Below are positions 24,247 through 32,317 of a stretch of DNA of 64,000 bases, piece by piece (positions within the stretch are counted from its first letter, which is position 1; each line of letters begins with the position of its first letter). The DNA comes from Roseateles_C aquae (GTDB taxonomy: Bacteria > Pseudomonadota > Gammaproteobacteria > Burkholderiales > Burkholderiaceae_C), in assembly GCF_032337115.1 (NCBI RefSeq), contig NZ_JAVXZY010000001.1:434001-498000 (forward strand), in the 5' to 3' direction. The notes beneath the pieces were generated by a model, which was not told where the DNA came from, ran no database searches, and saw nothing but the letters and a program-made list of their open reading frames with translations. Position numbers and translations under genes: made by a program.

Positions 24247-24260
24247 TTGAACTGGTTCAA
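24247..24260. promoter_or_regulatory. DNR/FNR-type box TTGAACTGGTTCAA
   Basis: Best example of the TTGAA-N4-TTCAA class: the palindrome extends to 10-bp perfect arms, GTCCTTGAAC and GTTCAAGGAC, around TG. It lies between divergent nirC (57 bp away) and nirE (58 bp away) and could serve both promoters. Confidence 0.75.
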
Positions 24261-24317
24261 GGACGCGGCCTGCACGCTGTTTTCACAATGGGCTCAAGCA
24301 TTTCTCGGAGCCTGAGC

Positions 24318-25151
24318 ATGAGCCGACTGGACGAACCCCGCTTCTTCAACAGCCCCTCTGTCATGCTGGTAGGGGCCGGCCCCGGCGACCCCGAGTTGCT
24401 GACCCTGAAGGCCGCGCGGGCCCTGGCCGAAGCAAGGCTGGTGCTGTACGACGCGCTGGTCTCACCGGCCGTGCTGGCGCTGTGCCCGGCCGAGGCCGAG
24501 CTGATCTATGTGGGCAAGCAGAGCGGCCATCACCATATGAGCCAGGAAGCCATCATCGAGCTGATGATCAGCCTGGTTCGCCAGGGCCGATCGCTGCTGC
24601 GCCTCAAGGGCGGCGACCCCTTCATCTTCGGCCGCGGCGGCGAAGAGGCCGAGGCGCTGGCCGCGGCCGGCATCCCCTTCAGCTGCATTCCCGGCATCAG
24701 CGCAGCGCAGGCCGCGGCGGCGGGCGCCGGCATACCGCTGACCCACCGCGACCACGCCGGCGCGCTGGTCTTTGCCACCGGCCATCTGCGCGCCAACGAT
24801 CAGGCTGGTGCCGACGGCGCCGCGGCGCATTGCGTCGATCTCGACTGGCCACTGCTGGCCCGACCGCATCAGACCGTGGTCATCTATATGGGCCTGGGGG
24901 CGCTGGAGATCATCAGCGCGCAGCTGATCGCCCATGGCCTGGCCGCCGACACGCCGGCCGCCGTGATTGCCAGCGCCAGCCAGCCCGAGCAGCGCTGCCT
25001 GCGCGAACGCCTGGACCGGCTGCCGGCCCTGGTGCGCCAGGCCGCCGTGCGCTCACCGGCGCTGCTGCTGATCGGGCAGGTGGCGGCGCTGCACGAGCGC
25101 CTCTGGCCCTCGCTGGCGCAGGCCCGTGAAGACGCTCACTGCAAGGTGTAG
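24318..25151 (+). CDS. nirE: Uroporphyrinogen-III C-methyltransferase (NirE/CobA type)
   Basis: A 277-residue SAM-dependent methyltransferase converting uroporphyrinogen III to precorrin-2, the entry to siroheme and heme d1. The family motifs are VGAGPGDPELLTLKAARAL near the start, LRLKGGDPFIFGRGGEEAEAL, and the HAGALVFATGH and YMGLG segments. The ATG at 24318 with GGAG nine bases upstream is preferred over an in-frame ATG at 24288. It diverges from the nirC operon and overlaps the converging dnr gene by 16 bp. Sequence alone does not separate NirE from CobA; the location does. Confidence 0.92.
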   Translation: MSRLDEPRFFNSPSVMLVGAGPGDPELLTLKAARALAEARLVLYDALVSPAVLALCPAEAELIYVGKQSGHHHMSQEAIIELMISLVRQGRSLLRLKGGDPFIFGRGGEEAEALAAAGIPFSCIPGISAAQAAAAGAGIPLTHRDHAGALVFATGHLRANDQAGADGAAAHCVDLDWPLLARPHQTVVIYMGLGALEIISAQLIAHGLAADTPAAVIASASQPEQRCLRERLDRLPALVRQAAVRSPALLLIGQVAALHERLWPSLAQAREDAHCKV

Positions 25152-25834
25152 TGGGCCAACCGGCGCGGCTGCATGATGCGGATGTCGCGCCGGCAGATCT
25201 CGATCAGCCCCTCGTCCTCCAGCTCGCGCAGCACGCGGGAGAAGTATTCCGGCGTCAGCGACAGCCGCGCGGCAATCGTCGCCTTGCTGACCGGCAGCGA
25301 GACGGTGATCGGCTCGGCGCCGCTGCCGGCTTTGCCGCCGCCCTGCTCGAGCAGATAGCCAACCACGCGGCGCGCGCCGCTGTGCAGGCAGTAGGACTCG
25401 ACGTCGCGCAGCAGGCCCTGGATGCGCTGCGAGGCCCCGGCCAGCAGGCGCAGCGCGAAGGCCGGGTCACGCCGCACCTGGGCCGTCAGCGCAGCAGCCG
25501 GCAGGCGCAGCAGCAGCGACTCGGTCAGCGCCTGTGCGCTCAGCGCGTGGGCCTGCTGGGTGAAGACCAGGGTATCGCCAATGCTCTGCCCAGGCCCCAC
25601 CAGCTCGAACACCTTCTCCGCGCCGTGGCTGGCGATGGTGTAGAGCTTCACATGGCCGGTGACGACCTGGTACACCGCATCGCAAGCCTCGCCGGCATGC
25701 AGCAGCATGCCGCCGCGGTCCAGACGCTGCACGGCCACACCGTCGGCGCAGATGCGCTGCACGTCGGCGGCCGGCATGCCCGCGAACAGCGGCAAGACCG
25801 ACAGATAGCGCGGAACATCGAATACAGCCGTCAT
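25136..25834 (-). CDS. dnr: Crp/Fnr-family regulator, DNR type (paralogue 1)
   Basis: A 232-residue regulator. An N-terminal cyclic-nucleotide-binding-like beta roll (GEACDAVYQVVTGHVKLYTIASHGAEKVFELVGPGQSIGD) is joined by a dimer helix to a winged helix (SLPVSKATIAARLSLTPEYFSRVLRELEDEGLIE). The E-Y-F-S-R recognition helix fits TTGA-type sites. It has no N-terminal cysteine cluster, so it is not an oxygen-sensing FNR/ANR; heme-based NO sensing as in DNR is inferred. Start at 25834 with GGGAG upstream. A TTGACCGGCATCAA box lies 61 bp upstream. Confidence 0.88.
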   Translation of the reverse strand: MTAVFDVPRYLSVLPLFAGMPAADVQRICADGVAVQRLDRGGMLLHAGEACDAVYQVVTGHVKLYTIASHGAEKVFELVGPGQSIGDTLVFTQQAHALSAQALTESLLLRLPAAALTAQVRRDPAFALRLLAGASQRIQGLLRDVESYCLHSGARRVVGYLLEQGGGKAGSGAEPITVSLPVSKATIAARLSLTPEYFSRVLRELEDEGLIEICRRDIRIMQPRRLAHYTLQ

Positions 25835-25895
25835 CGCCAACTCCCTGAGTGCATGCCAATGGGGGGCGATTCTTGCGAGCCGCAGGCGGCCAGGA

Positions 25896-25909
25896 TTGAC
25901 CGGCATCAA
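25896..25909. promoter_or_regulatory. FNR/DNR-type box TTGACCGGCATCAA
   Basis: TTGA-N6-TCAA with perfect half-sites, 61 bp upstream of the first dnr paralogue (minus strand). Suggests auto- or cross-regulation by the Crp/Fnr pair. Confidence 0.65.
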
Positions 25910-25922
25910 AGTCGACCGGCGC

Positions 25923-25940
25923 CTAGTTCTTCGGAACTAG
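25923..25940. other. Perfect hairpin with TTCG loop
   Basis: CTAGTTC-TTCG-GAACTAG, a 7-bp perfect stem with a TTCG tetraloop, lies between the two dnr genes just upstream of the box at 25896. No U-run follows, so it may be a weak terminator for the upstream dnr gene or a leader structure. Confidence 0.6.
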
Positions 25941-25991
25941 ACCGACCGACGACGCCCTCATCACAAGGAACGAGGGACGGCCTCAGCCACC

Positions 25992-26696
25992 TCAGCCGGC
26001 CGGCGAGGAGTAGGCGGCCAGGCGCTGCGCATCAAGGATGTGGATGTCGCGCTTGTCGACCTCGATCAAGCCGGCCGCCTCGAGCTCATGCAGCACGCGC
26101 GAGAAGTACTCCGGCGTCAGCGACAGCCGCGAGGCCACCGTGGCCTTGCTGACCGGCAGCGACACGGTGATGACCTCGCCGCTGGCGCAGTCCTCAACCA
26201 GCTGATCGCGCAGCAGATAGCCGATCACGCGCTGCACGCCGCTGTGCAGCGCATAGGCCTGCACATCGTGAACCAGGCCGTGCAGCCGGCGCGAGATGCC
26301 GGCCAGCATGCGCAGCGCAAAGCGGGAGTCCGCCTCGATCTCGCGCAGCACCGCCGCCTTGCCGACGCTGAGCACCAGGCAATCGTTGAGCGCCTGGGCA
26401 TTGATGATGTAGGGTTTGCCGGTGAACATCAGCGCCTCGGCAAAGCTGTGACCAGGGCCGAGCAGCTCGATCACCTTTTCCTGCCCGGCCGGCGAGATCG
26501 CGAACAGCTTGACCTGGCCGGTCACGGTAACGTGGAATTCTTCGCAAGGCTGGCCCACATGGAACAGCGTCTCGCCGCGACCGTAGCGACGCAGCGCGCA
26601 GCCGCTGGCCAGGCGCTGCAATTCGGTGGTGCTGAGGTCATTGAACAGCGGCAGATTGGCCAGATAGCGCGGCAGGTCAAAGGCTCGCACATCCAT
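25992..26696 (-). CDS. Crp/Fnr-family regulator, DNR type (paralogue 2)
   Basis: A 234-residue paralogue of the neighbouring regulator with the same layout: sensor roll (GQPCEEFHVTVTGQVKLFAISPAGQEKVIELLGPGHSFAEA), then winged helix (SLPVSKATVASRLSLTPEYFSRVLHELEAAGLIEVDKRDI). The recognition helix is identical to paralogue 1, so both probably read the same half-site. It lacks the FNR cysteine cluster. The ATG at 26696 is preceded by GGAG. It lies 77 nt after norD and has its own perfect palindromic box at 26751. Which paralogue controls the denitrification genes cannot be told from sequence. Confidence 0.87.
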   Translation of the reverse strand: MDVRAFDLPRYLANLPLFNDLSTTELQRLASGCALRRYGRGETLFHVGQPCEEFHVTVTGQVKLFAISPAGQEKVIELLGPGHSFAEALMFTGKPYIINAQALNDCLVLSVGKAAVLREIEADSRFALRMLAGISRRLHGLVHDVQAYALHSGVQRVIGYLLRDQLVEDCASGEVITVSLPVSKATVASRLSLTPEYFSRVLHELEAAGLIEVDKRDIHILDAQRLAAYSSPAG

Positions 26697-26750
26697 GATG
26701 GGGCTCCGAAAGTCCAGCCGCATTGTGGGCGGCGGCCTGCGGGCGACGGC

Positions 26751-26764
26751 TTGACGGCCGTCAA
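26751..26764. promoter_or_regulatory. FNR/DNR-type box TTGACGGCCGTCAA
   Basis: Perfect 14-bp palindrome TTGAC-N4-GTCAA in the gap between norD and the second dnr gene, 54 bp upstream of its ATG. A second TTGATGTCGC half-site follows on the minus strand next to the norD stop. Confidence 0.7.
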
Positions 26765-26773
26765 TGAGCGACA

Positions 26774-28612
26774 TCAAAGCCCGCGAGTCAGCCGCGCATA
26801 GGCCTGGGCCAGCCTCTGGGGCAGTTCGCTGGGCCGCAGCACCCGCGCCCAGCCCTGGGCGCCAAACAGATGGGGCAGATAGTCCTGCGCCTCCTCATCA
26901 ATGCTCAGGCAGAAGGGCTGCAAGCCGGCGGCGCGGGCCTGTTGGACCGCATGGCGGGTGTCCTCGATGCCCCAGCGCCCCTCGTAGACATCGAGGTCGT
27001 TGGGCTTGCCATCGGTCAGGATCAGCAACAGGCGCTGACGCTCGGGCCGCTGTTGCAGCCGCAGCGTGGCCAGCCGGATGGCCGCCCCCATGCGGGTGTA
27101 GTAGCCCGGCTTGATGGCGCCGATGCGCGCCTGCACCGCTGCTCGCCAGGGCTCGTCAAAGCCTTTCAAGTGCTGGATGCGCACCTGATGACGGCGCACC
27201 GAGCTGAAGCCCAGCATTGCGTAGGCATCACCGAGCCCGTGCAAGGCCTCGCCAAAGACGTAGAGGCTGTCGCGTATCACGTCGATCACGCGCGACTCGT
27301 TGTTGACATAGGCATCGGTGGACAGCGAGAGATCGGCCAGCAGCAGCGTCGCCAGGCTGCGCTCGGCGCGCTGCCTGCGCTGGTAGACGGCGGGCTCGCT
27401 GGGTGCCGGCCCGGCCGTGCAGGCCTCGCGTATCCAGGCATCCAGATCGATCGCCTCGCCCTCGGCGCAGCCGCGCTGCCAGCGCGGCGCGGCGCGCAGC
27501 AGCTCCAGCCCCCGGCGCACGCGCCGCGCCGTACTGCGCAGGGCCGGCGCCACCTGCAGCGGCTCGCGGGCGTTGCTCAGCAAGGTCTGCACCTGGCAGT
27601 GCCGCGGCAGCAGGCAGCGGCGCTTCCAGTCCCACTCCGGCAGCGTCTCGGTGCCGCCGAGCGGCTGGTCGTCTGCGCTGGCGCTGGGCAGGTCGAGATC
27701 GAATTTGACCCGCGAGGCGGTGGTCTGCTGGCTGCGCGCCAGCGTCAGCGCCTGCATATCGTCGGCCACCGAACTGGCCTGTTCGTCTTCCTCATCGTCG
27801 CTGCCGCGGTCCAGCGGCACATGCTCGCTCCAGGTCAGGATGGACTCCAGCTTGGACGGCAAGAACAAGGCCGGGCGCTCACTGCTCTGCTGCTGCCAGC
27901 GGGTTCGGCGTCGCGTCGGGCTGCGCGGTCTCGCACCGCGCTCGCCTTCGCCGCCATCGCCCTCAGGCGTGGCTGTGACATCACCACCGGCAGCAGGCTG
28001 CTCATCCCAGGCGTCCAGCCACAGCCAGACCGGCGCCAGCTGCATGCGATCGAGTTCAAGCACCGGCTGCCAGCGTTCGAAGGGCTGGGCCAGCTGGGCA
28101 CGCAGCGCGCGCTCGGCAATGGCGGCCTCGCTGCCTAGTGTCTCGGGCCGCGGTCGCTGCAGCAGATGGGCGTCCAGCAAGGCCCGGTACCGCGGCAGCA
28201 GCCCAGGGCATTGCGACAGCGTTCGTGCCGTCGCCGCGCGATGGCCGGCCACCCAGCCCCTGCCTGGCTGCAGCGAGGCCGCCAAGGCCGACAGCCACAG
28301 ATAGAGTTCGCGGTTCAGTAAGCGGTCATCAAAGACGTCGATCTGCGGCGGCAGGGCCAGGGTCTCAGCATCCAGCCGGGCCAGCGGCTCACGTGTGCCG
28401 GCGCCGGCCAGGCGCTGCAGCCAGCCCCGCGGACCGCCCACGCGGCTCAAGCCCGCCGGCACGACACGTACCGCGCTGCCGCCGCCGGCCGCGCGGAACA
28501 GCATCGCCGCGCCCTGCTTCACCTCGTCCAGCATCACCGCCTGGGCCGGATGGCCGCGCCGCGCCGCACGATTGATCAGCCGATGCCATTGTTCACCGAC
28601 CCACTCTTCCAT
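26774..28612 (-). CDS. norD: NO reductase activation protein NorD
   Basis: A 612-residue protein with a C-terminal von Willebrand A domain holding the MIDAS motif DLSLSTD and a later TDGKPND. The long N-terminal part has an acidic low-complexity linker (DEEDEQ) near the middle. NorD works with the MoxR ATPase NorQ to insert the non-heme iron of NorB. It lies 3 nt after the polyferredoxin gene and is the last gene of the norC-B-Q-(polyferredoxin)-D operon. Length and domain order are normal for the family. Confidence 0.94.
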   Translation of the reverse strand: MEEWVGEQWHRLINRAARRGHPAQAVMLDEVKQGAAMLFRAAGGGSAVRVVPAGLSRVGGPRGWLQRLAGAGTREPLARLDAETLALPPQIDVFDDRLLNRELYLWLSALAASLQPGRGWVAGHRAATARTLSQCPGLLPRYRALLDAHLLQRPRPETLGSEAAIAERALRAQLAQPFERWQPVLELDRMQLAPVWLWLDAWDEQPAAGGDVTATPEGDGGEGERGARPRSPTRRRTRWQQQSSERPALFLPSKLESILTWSEHVPLDRGSDDEEDEQASSVADDMQALTLARSQQTTASRVKFDLDLPSASADDQPLGGTETLPEWDWKRRCLLPRHCQVQTLLSNAREPLQVAPALRSTARRVRRGLELLRAAPRWQRGCAEGEAIDLDAWIREACTAGPAPSEPAVYQRRQRAERSLATLLLADLSLSTDAYVNNESRVIDVIRDSLYVFGEALHGLGDAYAMLGFSSVRRHQVRIQHLKGFDEPWRAAVQARIGAIKPGYYTRMGAAIRLATLRLQQRPERQRLLLILTDGKPNDLDVYEGRWGIEDTRHAVQQARAAGLQPFCLSIDEEAQDYLPHLFGAQGWARVLRPSELPQRLAQAYARLTRGL

Positions 28613-28615
28613 CGC

Positions 28616-29548
28616 CTACTCCTGCCTTCTTTGCTTCAGCGTCTCGCGCAAGGCGTCGAGACCCACCGTCCATTGCAGGCTTGCGGCCTGGCCACGTTGC
28701 TGGTGCGAGTTCTCGCACTCGCGCAGGCATTGGCCGCACTGCACGCAGGAGAACATCAGCCGCTTGATATTGCGGGGCTTGAGCCGCATCGGGCAGGCCA
28801 CATCGCAGGCGGCGCCCTCAGGCGCCTGTGCCGTGTTGCAGCTGCGGCAATCACTGGCCCGCTCGCGCGCGAAGGCGACAACCAGCGCACGCGGATTGGC
28901 CATCCAGGCCAGGCTCTGGAACAGGCCGACAGCACAGCCAAAGCGGCAGAACAGGTGGCGCGCCAGCAGCATCTCGGTGCTGAACAAGAGCCCGCCAATG
29001 ACGACGAAGCGGGCCTGATTCGGCGTCAGGCTGCCGTGCAGCAGCCCAGACCAAATCTGCGCCGGTGGCAGCAGATAGGTCAAGAGCGTGATCGCCCACA
29101 GAAAGCCGAAGAACAGGCCGCTGAGCACGAACAGCGGCCACCAGCCACCCTGCCCTCGCGGCCCCGATGCCGGCTCCCAGATGCTCAGCCGGCCACTGGC
29201 CCGCTGCAACAGCCCGTTCAAGAGCTCGACCAGCGAGAAATGCGGGCACAGCCAGCCGCAGTAGACGCGGCCATAGCGCCAGGCCAGCCCCAGAAAGCCA
29301 GCCGCCAGCAGCAGCGCCGGCAGGATGCCGCGCAGCAGGATGGCGAGTGCTGCCTCGTTGGCGCTCAGCGCGCCCTGCTTGAAGGCGTCTATGCCCAGCG
29401 ACCAGCGGCAGCCCAGCACCCACAGCTGGGTCTGTTGCAGATCGAAGCGCAGGAGGTTCAGCGCCGGCGCAAGCAGGAACAGCGCGAAGAAGCCCAGCTG
29501 GGTCGCGCGGCGCAGCTGTTGCAGCCGCGCCATATTGGCATTAGCCAT
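28616..29548 (-). CDS. NapH/NosR-like membrane polyferredoxin in the nor operon
   Basis: A 310-residue membrane protein with about five helices. It has the CGWLCPHFSLVE motif after a helix pair, a second CRFGC motif (LARHLFCRFGCAVGLFQSL), and two C-terminal clusters: CRSCNTAQAPEGAACDVACPM and CVQCGQCLRECENSHQQ. This architecture is that of NapH/CcoG/NosR C-terminal modules. It sits between norQ and norD, overlapping norQ by 8 nt and ending 3 nt before norD, so it is an integral operon member. An electron supply for NorB maturation or quinol-linked electron flow is possible. I do not recognise a named Nor protein of this type. Confidence 0.85.
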   Translation of the reverse strand: MANANMARLQQLRRATQLGFFALFLLAPALNLLRFDLQQTQLWVLGCRWSLGIDAFKQGALSANEAALAILLRGILPALLLAAGFLGLAWRYGRVYCGWLCPHFSLVELLNGLLQRASGRLSIWEPASGPRGQGGWWPLFVLSGLFFGFLWAITLLTYLLPPAQIWSGLLHGSLTPNQARFVVIGGLLFSTEMLLARHLFCRFGCAVGLFQSLAWMANPRALVVAFARERASDCRSCNTAQAPEGAACDVACPMRLKPRNIKRLMFSCVQCGQCLRECENSHQQRGQAASLQWTVGLDALRETLKQRRQE

Positions 29549-30353
29549 TGCCGATCACGGCCAGCACGATCTCGCCCAGCGCGGCGGCGGTGTCGGCATC
29601 GTCGGTCAGTGCATCGACGATGGCCGCCTGGCAGGCCGCGCGCAGGCCGAGGCCGGCGACATGAAGCCGCGCCGCCATCACCAGCAGCCGGGTGCTGGCG
29701 GTCTCCTCCAGGTCGTGCTCGGTCAGCCGGCGCAAGGCCTGGCCCAGCTTGACCAAGCGCGCGGCGACCTCGGCGGAGCAAGCACTTTCGGTGCCAACAA
29801 TCTGCGTTTCGATCTCGGGCCGCGGATAGTCCAGGCACAGCGCCACAAAGCGCTGGCGCGTGCTCGGCTTCAGGCCCTTGAGCAGATTCTGGTAGCCCGG
29901 GTTGTAGCTGATCACCAGCATGAAGTCCGGCGCCGCCTCGAGCAGCTCGCCGCTGCGTTCGATCGGCAGCTGCCGTCGATCGTCCGCCAGCGGGTGCAGC
30001 ACCACAGTGGTGTCCTTGCGCGCCTCGACCACCTCGTCGAGGTAGCAGATCGCGCCCTGGCGGACCGCGCGGGTCAGCGGACCGTCGCACCAACGGGTGT
30101 TGCCGCCTTCGATCAGATGGCGGCCGACCAGATCAGCCGCGCTGAGGTCGTCATGGCAGCTGACCGTCACCAGCGGGCGGCGCAAGCGCGCCGCCATGTG
30201 CTCGACCAGGCGCGTCTTGCCGCAGCCGGTCGGCCCCTTGATCAGCAGAGGCAGCCGGCTGGCATGGGCCTGCTCGAAGAGCCGGCATTCCTCGCCTTGG
30301 GCGGCGTAGAACGGCGCTTCGCCCTGCAGCGCCCGCGCACTCAGCATCTCCAT
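29541..30353 (-). CDS. norQ: MoxR-type AAA+ ATPase NorQ
   Basis: A 270-residue ATPase with Walker A GPTGCGKTRL, Walker B ICYLDEV and the sensor-type SYNPGYQ. MoxR proteins of this group pair with a vWA protein, here NorD, to activate NorB. The ATG at 30353 shares its A with the norB stop (TGATG), so translation is coupled. It is followed with an 8-nt overlap by the polyferredoxin gene. Length and motifs are normal for NorQ. Confidence 0.95.
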   Translation of the reverse strand: MEMLSARALQGEAPFYAAQGEECRLFEQAHASRLPLLIKGPTGCGKTRLVEHMAARLRRPLVTVSCHDDLSAADLVGRHLIEGGNTRWCDGPLTRAVRQGAICYLDEVVEARKDTTVVLHPLADDRRQLPIERSGELLEAAPDFMLVISYNPGYQNLLKGLKPSTRQRFVALCLDYPRPEIETQIVGTESACSAEVAARLVKLGQALRRLTEHDLEETASTRLLVMAARLHVAGLGLRAACQAAIVDALTDDADTAAALGEIVLAVIGNG

Positions 30354-31777
30354 CACGCGGCCCTCAGCTGCCCGGTGAGGGCCAGCTCGTCTTCGTCAGC
30401 ACCGGCGCCGATGAAGAAGCTGCTCAGATAGGTCAGCAGCCCGGCCAGGAACATCAGGCCGCCAGCGATGCGCACCCAGTAGAAGAAGCGCAGCTGGTCT
30501 TGCGTGGCCATGAAGCTCATGGCGCCCTCGGTCGGCATCCGCTGCAGCCAGATCTGCAGGATGCCGGCACCGGTCAGCGCCAGCACCATCACACCCATCC
30601 CGATGGTCATGATCCAGAAACTCCACATCTCGACCGACTGCGCACGGCGCGGGTTGGCCTCACGGCCGCGCAGGATGGGCATTGCATAGCTGATCATCGC
30701 GATCACCACCAACACATAGGCGCCGTAGAAGGCCAGATGGCCGTGCGCAGCAGTGATCTGGCTGCCATGGGTGTAGTAGTTGACCGGGCTCAGCGTGTGG
30801 ATGAAGCCCCACAGGCCGGCACCCAGAAAGCCCATCACCGCGCAACCGACGGCCCACAGCACGGCGGCCTGGTTAGGATGCTCGCGGCGGCGGCGCTGCA
30901 CCATATTGAAGGCAAACAGCGTCATCATGAAGAAGGGGATCGGCTCCATCGCGCTGAACACGCTGCCGACCCACTGCCAGTAGCCGGGCAGGCCGATGAA
31001 GAAGAAGTGGTGGCCGGTACCCAGGATGCCGGTGACCAGGGCCATGGTGATGATCAGGTACAGCCACTTGTCGATCACCTCGCGGTCAACGCCGGTGGTC
31101 TTGATCAACACAAAGGCCAGCAGCGCGCCGAGGATCAGCTCCCAGGTGCCCTCGACCCAGAGGTGGACGACGAACCACCAGTACATCTTGTCGCGCACCA
31201 GATTGCTCGGGTTGACGAAGCTGAACAGGAACATCAGCGCCAGGCCCCACAGCCCCATCAGCAACACCAGGGTGATGGCCGTTTTGCGGCCCTTGAGCAC
31301 CGTCATGCTGATGTTGAACAGGAAGGCCAGCGCGACGACCACGATGCCGAGTTTGGTCGGCAGCGGCTGCTCGAGGAACTCGCGTCCCATCGTCGCCAGC
31401 AGGTTGTTCCCGGTCATCTCGGCCAGCGTGGCATAGGGCACCAGCAGATAGCCGAGGATGGTGGCCGCCCCGGCCGCCAGGAAGACCCAGAACAGGATCT
31501 TGGCCAGCAGCGGGCTGTAGAGCTCGGTCTCGGCTTCCTCCGGCACCAGGTAATAGGCCGAGCCCATGAAGCCCATCAGCAGCCACACGATCAGCAGATT
31601 CGTGTGCACCATGCGGGCCACATTGAAGGGAATGGCCGGGAACATCAGATCCCCGATCAGGTACTGCAGGCCCAGCGTCAGGCCGAACACGATTTGACCG
31701 ACAAACAGCGCAATCGCACCGATGAAGTAAAGCTTGGCGACCGACTGCGACTGGAACTTGAGGCTTGTGCTTTTCAT
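30353..31777 (-). CDS. norB: Nitric oxide reductase subunit B NorB
   Basis: A 474-residue, twelve-helix subunit reducing NO to N2O in the inner membrane. The ligands are at the expected spacing: His58 and His347 for heme b, His345 for heme b3, and His205, His256, His257 plus Glu209 for FeB; Glu278 is also present. All are exactly two below the Pseudomonas numbering. It has no N-terminal quinol-oxidase extension, so it is cNOR and needs NorC. It lies 12 nt after norC. Confidence 0.98.
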   Translation of the reverse strand: MKSTSLKFQSQSVAKLYFIGAIALFVGQIVFGLTLGLQYLIGDLMFPAIPFNVARMVHTNLLIVWLLMGFMGSAYYLVPEEAETELYSPLLAKILFWVFLAAGAATILGYLLVPYATLAEMTGNNLLATMGREFLEQPLPTKLGIVVVALAFLFNISMTVLKGRKTAITLVLLMGLWGLALMFLFSFVNPSNLVRDKMYWWFVVHLWVEGTWELILGALLAFVLIKTTGVDREVIDKWLYLIITMALVTGILGTGHHFFFIGLPGYWQWVGSVFSAMEPIPFFMMTLFAFNMVQRRRREHPNQAAVLWAVGCAVMGFLGAGLWGFIHTLSPVNYYTHGSQITAAHGHLAFYGAYVLVVIAMISYAMPILRGREANPRRAQSVEMWSFWIMTIGMGVMVLALTGAGILQIWLQRMPTEGAMSFMATQDQLRFFYWVRIAGGLMFLAGLLTYLSSFFIGAGADEDELALTGQLRAA

Positions 31778-31789
31778 GATGTTGGATCC

Positions 31790-32215
31790 TCAACCTTCGA
31801 TATTGGGAGGCCACTTTTCGGTGTCCACGCCATTGGTCCATTTGAGGAACTCGACCAGATCGTCGAGTTGCTGGTCGTTGAGGTGGAAGTCGGGCATCTG
31901 GCGGCGCCCCGGCGCGCCGGTGGGCTGCGCCTTGATCCAGGCCTTGATGAAATCAGGGCCTCGGCGTGTGTACACATTGCCAAGCTCAGGCGCGAAATAG
32001 GCGCCCTCGCCTAGCAGCGTGTGGCAACCGATGCAGTTGCGCGTTTCCCAGACGTGCTTGCCGCGCACGACGGCCGGTGTGATGGCCGCTGATTTGGAAC
32101 GCTCAGGGATCCGCTGCTCGGTATCGAGGATCAGCGCCGCGAACAGCAGCACGAAGAACAGCGAACCGCCATAGAAAACATTGCGCGCCATCTGGCTGGT
32201 GAAGCCTCGGCTCAT
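31790..32215 (-). CDS. norC: Nitric oxide reductase subunit C NorC
   Basis: A 141-residue membrane-anchored cytochrome c that passes electrons to NorB. It has one N-terminal helix (about 13-30), heme motif CIGCH (Cys61, Cys64, His65) and Met in RRQMPDFHL. The ATG at 32215 has GGAGG five bases upstream, so an in-frame ATG at 32230 is rejected. It is the first gene of the nor operon. A DNR-type box lies 60 bp upstream. Confidence 0.96.
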   Translation of the reverse strand: MSRGFTSQMARNVFYGGSLFFVLLFAALILDTEQRIPERSKSAAITPAVVRGKHVWETRNCIGCHTLLGEGAYFAPELGNVYTRRGPDFIKAWIKAQPTGAPGRRQMPDFHLNDQQLDDLVEFLKWTNGVDTEKWPPNIEG

Positions 32216-32274
32216 GGTTGCCTCCGACATGAAGAATGGATGTCGGTAGCCTAGGGATTTGCTCGGGAATTTCC

Positions 32275-32288
32275 TTGAACCGGGATAA
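32275..32288. promoter_or_regulatory. DNR/FNR-type box TTGAACCGGGATAA
   Basis: One good half-site and one degenerate half of the TTGAA-N4-TTCAA class, flanked by CC and GG as in the nirC/nirE box. It lies 60 bp upstream of norC. Confidence 0.55.
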
Positions 32289-32317
32289 GGAATGCGCAGG
32301 CGGCCGCCAGCGCTTGT

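Noticed and set aside
24288..24317. Upstream in-frame ATG for nirE
   Set aside because: It would place the start right beside the predicted DNR-type promoter box (28 bp away) and lacks a ribosome site; the ATG at 24318 has GGAG at good spacing.
32216..32230. Upstream ATG (MSEAT) for norC
   Set aside because: The GGAGG ribosome site lies after it and fits the ATG at 32215.
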